Shown here piece after piece: positions 60,381-64,000 of a DNA stretch of 64,000 nt. Below the pieces are notes generated by a model. That model was given only the letters and a program-made list of their open reading frames with translations, made no database searches and had not been told where the DNA came from. The translations under genes and the position numbers were made by a program. Positions within the stretch are counted from its first letter, which is position 1. Every line of letters starts with the position of its first letter. Source of the stretch: Streptomyces sp. NBC_00461 (lineage in GTDB: Bacteria; Actinomycetota; Actinomycetes; Streptomycetales; Streptomycetaceae); NCBI RefSeq assembly GCF_036013935.1, contig NZ_CP107902.1, positions 2,327,001 through 2,391,000 on the forward strand, in the 5' to 3' direction.

Positions 60381-61919
60381 TTGGCTCCTTTCTCCGGTTC
60401 CGGAGCGAATCCGCTTCGTGACCCCGCGGACCGACGGCTCCCGCGCATCGCGGGGCCGTCGGGCCTGGTCATCTTCGGCGTCACGGGCGATTTGTCCCGA
60501 AAGAAGCTCATGCCCGCCGTGTACGACCTCGCCAACCGGGGTCTGTTGCCGCCGGGCTTCTCCCTCGTCGGCTTCGCGCGCCGCGAGTGGAAGCACGAGG
60601 ACTTCGCGGCCGAGGTCCACGACGCCGTCAAGGAACACGCCCGTACGCCGTTCCGTGAGGAGGTCTGGCAGCAGCTCATCCAGGGGATGCGCTTCGTGCA
60701 GGGCACCTTCGACGACGACGACGCCTTCGAGCGGCTGCGCGCCACGATCGACGAACTCGACAAGGCACAGGGCACGGGCGGCAACTTCGCCTTCTACCTG
60801 TCGGTGCCGCCGCGCTCCTTCCCCGTGGTCATCCAGCAGCTGAAGAAGCACCACCTGGCCGAGCAGACCGGCGGCTCCTGGCGCCGCGCGGTCATCGAGA
60901 AGCCCTTCGGCCACGACCTGAAGTCGGCCGAGGAGCTGAACAAGGTCGTCCACGAGGTCTTCGCCCCGGACCAGGTCTTCCGCATCGACCACTACCTGGG
61001 CAAGGAGACCGTCCAGAACATCCTGGCGCTGCGCTTCGCCAACACGATGTTCGAGCCGATCTGGAACCGGTCCTTCGTGGACCACGTGCAGATCACGATG
61101 GCCGAGGACATCGGCATCGGCGGCCGGGCCGGGTACTACGACGGCATCGGCGCCGCCCGTGACGTCATCCAGAACCACCTCCTCCAGCTGATGGCGCTCA
61201 CCGCGATGGAGGAGCCCGCCTCCTTCGACGCGGACGCGCTGGCCGCCGAGAAGACCAAGGTGCTCGGGGCCGTACGGCTGCCGAAGGACCTGGGCCGCGA
61301 CACCGTGCGCGGCCAGTACGCGGCGGGCTGGCAGGGCGGCGAGAAGGCGGTCGGCTACCTCCAGGAAGACGGCATCGACCCGCAGTCGAAGACCGACACG
61401 TACGCGGCGATCAAGGTGGAGGTGGACAACCGCCGTTGGGCGGGCGTCCCGTTCTATCTGCGCACCGGCAAGCGCCTGGGCCGCAGGGTCACCGAGATCG
61501 CGGTCGTCTTCCAGCGGGCCCCGCACTCCCCCTTCGACCACACGGCGACGGAGGAGCTCGGCAAGAACGCGATCGTCATCCGCGTCCAGCCGGACGAGGG
61601 CGTCACGGTCCGCTTCGGCTCGAAGGTGCCGGGCACCTCCATGGAGATCCGGGACGTTTCGATGGACTTCGCCTACGGCGAGTCCTTCACCGAGTCCTCC
61701 CCGGAGGCGTACGAGCGTCTGATCCTGGACGTGCTGCTGGGCGACTCGAACCTCTTCCCGCGCACCGAGGAGGTCGAGCTGTCCTGGAAGATCCTCGACC
61801 CGATCGAGGAGTACTGGGACCAGAACGGCAAGCCCGCCCAGTACCAGTCCGGCACCTGGGGGCCCGTCGAGGCTGACGAAATGCTCGAGCGAGACGGACG
61901 GAGCTGGCGCCGGCCATGA
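60381..61919 (+). CDS. zwf: Glucose-6-phosphate dehydrogenase
   Basis: 512 residues from TTG 60381, chosen because GGAGGG lies 8 nt upstream and the protein then begins a few residues before NPLRDPADRRLPR, as I recall for Streptomyces Zwf. NADP site FGVTGDLSRKK; active site RIDHYLGKE with the catalytic histidine downstream. Starts 4 bp after the tal stop. First oxidative step of the pathway. Confidence 0.95.
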   Translation: MAPFSGSGANPLRDPADRRLPRIAGPSGLVIFGVTGDLSRKKLMPAVYDLANRGLLPPGFSLVGFARREWKHEDFAAEVHDAVKEHARTPFREEVWQQLIQGMRFVQGTFDDDDAFERLRATIDELDKAQGTGGNFAFYLSVPPRSFPVVIQQLKKHHLAEQTGGSWRRAVIEKPFGHDLKSAEELNKVVHEVFAPDQVFRIDHYLGKETVQNILALRFANTMFEPIWNRSFVDHVQITMAEDIGIGGRAGYYDGIGAARDVIQNHLLQLMALTAMEEPASFDADALAAEKTKVLGAVRLPKDLGRDTVRGQYAAGWQGGEKAVGYLQEDGIDPQSKTDTYAAIKVEVDNRRWAGVPFYLRTGKRLGRRVTEIAVVFQRAPHSPFDHTATEELGKNAIVIRVQPDEGVTVRFGSKVPGTSMEIRDVSMDFAYGESFTESSPEAYERLILDVLLGDSNLFPRTEEVELSWKILDPIEEYWDQNGKPAQYQSGTWGPVEADEMLERDGRSWRRP

Positions 61920-63028
61920 AGATAGACCTCACGGACACCACGGCCAGCAAGATAAACAAGGCGCTGGTGCAGGGCAGGCGGGCCATCGGCACGCCTGCCG
62001 TGGGCATGGTGCTCACGCTGGTCATCGTCACGGACGAGGAGAACGCGTACGACGCCCTGAGGGCGGCGAACGACGCCTCGCACGAGCACCCTTCGCGCAC
62101 CCTGGTGGTCATCAAGCGCGTCTCACGCACGCCCCGCGACCGTACGCAGTCCCGCCTGGACGCCGAGGTCCGGGTGGGCGCGGACGCAGGGTCGGGCGAG
62201 ACGGTCGTCCTGCGTCTGTACGGCGAAGTGGTGCACCACGCGCAGTCGGTGGTGCTCCCCTTGCTGCTGCCGGACGCACCCGTCGTCGTCTGGTGGCCGG
62301 TGAACGCGCCCCTCGACCCGGCGAACGACCCCCTGGGCGCCCTCGCCCAGCGCCGCGTCACGGACACGTACGCCTCGGAACAGCCGGTACGGGAGCTGAC
62401 GGCCCGCGCCGACACCTACACCCCCGGCGACACCGACCTCTCCTGGACCCGCATCACGCCCTGGCGCTCGATGCTGGCCGCCGCCCTCGACCAGGTCACC
62501 TGCAAGGTGGAGGCCGTCGAGGTGGAGGGCGAGGAGTTCAACCCGAGCTGCGAGCTGCTCGCGATGTGGCTGGCGGACCGGCTGGACGTGCCGGTGAAGC
62601 GGTCGCTGTCGAACGGCCCGGGTCTGACGGCGGTCCGTATGGCCACCGACACGGGCCAGGTCGTCCTGGACCGCGCGGACGGTTCGCTCGCCACCCTCTC
62701 CATCCAGGGCCAGCCGGACCGTGCGGTGGCGCTGAAGCGACGTGAGACGGCCGAGCTGATCGCGGAGGAGCTGCGGCGGCTGGATCCGGACGACACCTAT
62801 GCGTCGGCGCTGCGGTTCGGGGTGGAACGGCTGAACCCGTCGGCGCCCTCGCCATCGGCGTCCGCATCGTCGGCGCAACCCGTGGCCGAGGATCCGGCCA
62901 AAGGAGAACCGGGCCGAGCGGGAGCCCCTGTCGAAACCCCTGTCGAGGACGCTGCGAAAGCTCCCGCGAAGGAAGCGGCGGAGGAGGCAGCGGTGACCGA
63001 CGTGGCGAAGAAGGCGGCGGCGAAGTGA
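61916..63028 (+). CDS. opcA: Glucose-6-phosphate dehydrogenase assembly protein OpcA
   Basis: 370 residues. OpcA pattern VVIKRVSRTPRDRTQSRLDAEVRVGADAG, LPLLLPDAPVVVWWPVNAP, FNPSCELLAMWLADRL. Allosteric/assembly partner of actinobacterial Zwf. The last about 70 residues are a low-complexity Ala/Pro/Glu/Lys tail not needed for the family fold. ATGA overlap with zwf. Confidence 0.94.
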   Translation: MKIDLTDTTASKINKALVQGRRAIGTPAVGMVLTLVIVTDEENAYDALRAANDASHEHPSRTLVVIKRVSRTPRDRTQSRLDAEVRVGADAGSGETVVLRLYGEVVHHAQSVVLPLLLPDAPVVVWWPVNAPLDPANDPLGALAQRRVTDTYASEQPVRELTARADTYTPGDTDLSWTRITPWRSMLAAALDQVTCKVEAVEVEGEEFNPSCELLAMWLADRLDVPVKRSLSNGPGLTAVRMATDTGQVVLDRADGSLATLSIQGQPDRAVALKRRETAELIAEELRRLDPDDTYASALRFGVERLNPSAPSPSASASSAQPVAEDPAKGEPGRAGAPVETPVEDAAKAPAKEAAEEAAVTDVAKKAAAK

Positions 63029-63807
63029 GCACTCCGCAGCTGGTCGTGCACCGCGACAAGGAACTGATGGCGCAGGCCGCCGCGGCCCGCCTCATCACGA
63101 AGATCGTGGACGCGCAGGCCTCCCGGGGCTACGCGTCCGTGGTCCTCACGGGCGGCCGCAACGGCAACGGCCTGCTGGCCGCCCTGGCCACCGCCCCGGC
63201 ACGGGACGCGGTCGACTGGGTCCGGCTGGACCTGTGGTGGGGGGACGAGCGCTTCCTGCCCGAGGGCGACCCCGAGCGCAATGTCACGCAGGCCCGTGAG
63301 GCCCTGCTCGACGCCGTCGCGCTGGACCCGAAGCGCGTGCACGCCATGCCGGCGTCGGACGGCCCGTACGGCCCGGACGTCGAGGCGGCGGCGGAGGGGT
63401 ACGCCCAGGAGCTGGCCCGTGCGGCCGGCCCCGAGAACCACGGTGCCGTGCCCACGTTCGACGTCCTGATGCTGGGCGTCGGTCCGGACACGCACGTGGC
63501 GTCCCTGTTCCCGGAGCTTCCCGCCGTCCGGGAGACGGAGCGGACGGTGGTGGCGGTGCACGGCGCCCCCAAGCCGCCACCGACGCGTGTGACCCTGACC
63601 CTTCCGGCGATCCGTGCGGCACGTGAGGTCTGGCTGCTGGCGGCCGGCGAGGACAAGGCGCAGGCCGCGGCGATCGCGCTCTCCGGGGCGGGCGAGGTCC
63701 AGGCCCCGGCGGCAGGCGCACGCGGCCGCTCCCGCACACTGTGGCTACTCGACGCGGCTGCCGCTTCACAGCTGCCGAGGTCGCTGTATCCGCCGGCTTC
63801 GCCGTAA
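63025..63807 (+). CDS. pgl: 6-phosphogluconolactonase
   Basis: 260 residues, GTG start in a GTGA overlap with opcA. SVVLTGGRNGNGLLAAL, WVRLDLWWGDERFLPEGDPERN and LMLGVGPDTHVASLFPEL are the DevB/Pgl signature with the catalytic histidine. Hydrolyses 6-phosphogluconolactone. Confidence 0.95.
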   Translation: MSTPQLVVHRDKELMAQAAAARLITKIVDAQASRGYASVVLTGGRNGNGLLAALATAPARDAVDWVRLDLWWGDERFLPEGDPERNVTQAREALLDAVALDPKRVHAMPASDGPYGPDVEAAAEGYAQELARAAGPENHGAVPTFDVLMLGVGPDTHVASLFPELPAVRETERTVVAVHGAPKPPPTRVTLTLPAIRAAREVWLLAAGEDKAQAAAIALSGAGEVQAPAAGARGRSRTLWLLDAAAASQLPRSLYPPASP

Positions 63808-63810
63808 GAA

Positions 63811-63946
63811 CCCTGGGGGCTTCGGCCCTGAAGGGGCCTCGTCCTCAAACGCCGGACGGGCTGATTTCAGCCCCTCCGGCGTTTGAGGAGCAGGGGTCCG
63901 GGGGCGGAGCCCCCCGGGAACGGGACGGGTAGGGGCGGCGGGGGCG
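63811..63946. repeat. Dispersed intergenic repeat, copy 2 (inverse of 23.5 kb copy)
   Basis: The same element as at 23512-23660 in opposite orientation. Perfect 15 bp arms at 63842-63856 and 63875-63889 around an 18 nt loop, with matching flanks on both sides. It fills the gap between two convergent stops and is a likely bidirectional terminator. Confidence 0.75.
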
Positions 63947-63954
63947 AAGAGCCC

Positions 63955-64000
63955 TCACTTCACCGACCCCGCCATGACCCCCTGCACAAAGTGCCGCTGG
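63955..64000 (-). CDS. Sugar ABC transporter permease, C-terminal end (truncated by window)
   Basis: Only the last 14 complete codons are visible: QRHFVQGVMAGSVK and stop at 63955-63957. The ending QRHFVxGxxAGxVK is characteristic of MalG-type carbohydrate permeases. The gene enters from the right edge. Confidence 0.7.
   Translation of the reverse strand, partial: QRHFVQGVMAGSVK

Noticed and set aside
1..64000. tRNA, rRNA, riboswitch, insertion sequence or integrase
   Set aside because: Looked for CCA-type tRNA ends, conserved rRNA segments and transposase motifs; none convincing.

Overview
The window is high-GC chromosomal DNA typical of Streptomyces. Evidence: strong G/C third-position bias; many GTG and a few TTG starts; ATGA, GTGA and TGATG stop-start overlaps; apparently leaderless genes; and a 3' block (suf operon, heme A/O genes, tkt-tal-zwf-opcA-pgl) in an order I recall from Streptomyces chromosomes. 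No tRNA, rRNA, CRISPR array, insertion sequence or phage module was found.

Layout. 1-3.7 kb: 3' end of a penicillin-binding protein, a purine permease, and an ECF sigma factor with a membrane partner. 4-23.5 kb: a plant-polysaccharide catabolic island. It holds a secreted family 9 pectate lyase, a double-module GH43 protein, and a HAD acid phosphatase. Next is a GntR-controlled set (DapA-family aldolase/dehydratase, IlvD/EDD dehydratase, Gfo/Idh/MocA dehydrogenase) that matches a non-phosphorylative L-arabinose route. It is followed by 5-dehydro-4-deoxyglucarate dehydratase co-transcribed with an unknown protein, a divergent uronate dehydrogenase, and a DeoR-ABC importer-alcohol dehydrogenase operon of polyol type. 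The two oxidative branches would converge on alpha-ketoglutarate semialdehyde. The lactone-processing step and the semialdehyde dehydrogenase are not in the window.

23.5-33.5 kb: a double TerD protein, an ACC deaminase with its GntR regulator, a Tat-exported PhoX phosphatase behind a clear PHO box, a secreted EEP-family nuclease/phosphatase, and an ArsR/SRPBCC pair with a conspicuous operator. 33.5-36.4 kb: low-information DNA with a hexamer-type repeat, a DUF3618/holin-like pair, and a striking series of four 157-161 bp tandem repeats that duplicate the 3' end of an uncharacterised Cys-rich gene. That gene is preceded by a 56-codon gene.

36.4-43.7 kb: lysine/DAP genes (dapA paralogue, dapD), a second sigma factor/membrane protein pair, a TetR/SMR efflux pair, an AbfB-domain membrane protein and a VOC protein. 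43.7-50.5 kb: the complete suf Fe-S assembly operon (sufR-B-D-Rieske-C-S-U-T), with a SufR-type operator on the sufR start codon and an iron-box-like palindrome upstream. 50.5-57 kb: AAC(3)-family acetyltransferase, ABC exporter, ctaA, amidohydrolase and ctaB. 57.1-63.8 kb: pentose-phosphate operon tkt-tal-zwf-opcA-pgl. The window ends in a dispersed intergenic repeat (also present at 23.5 kb, inverted) and the 3' end of a sugar ABC permease.

Function calls rest on motifs read by eye and on family knowledge; no database search was possible.
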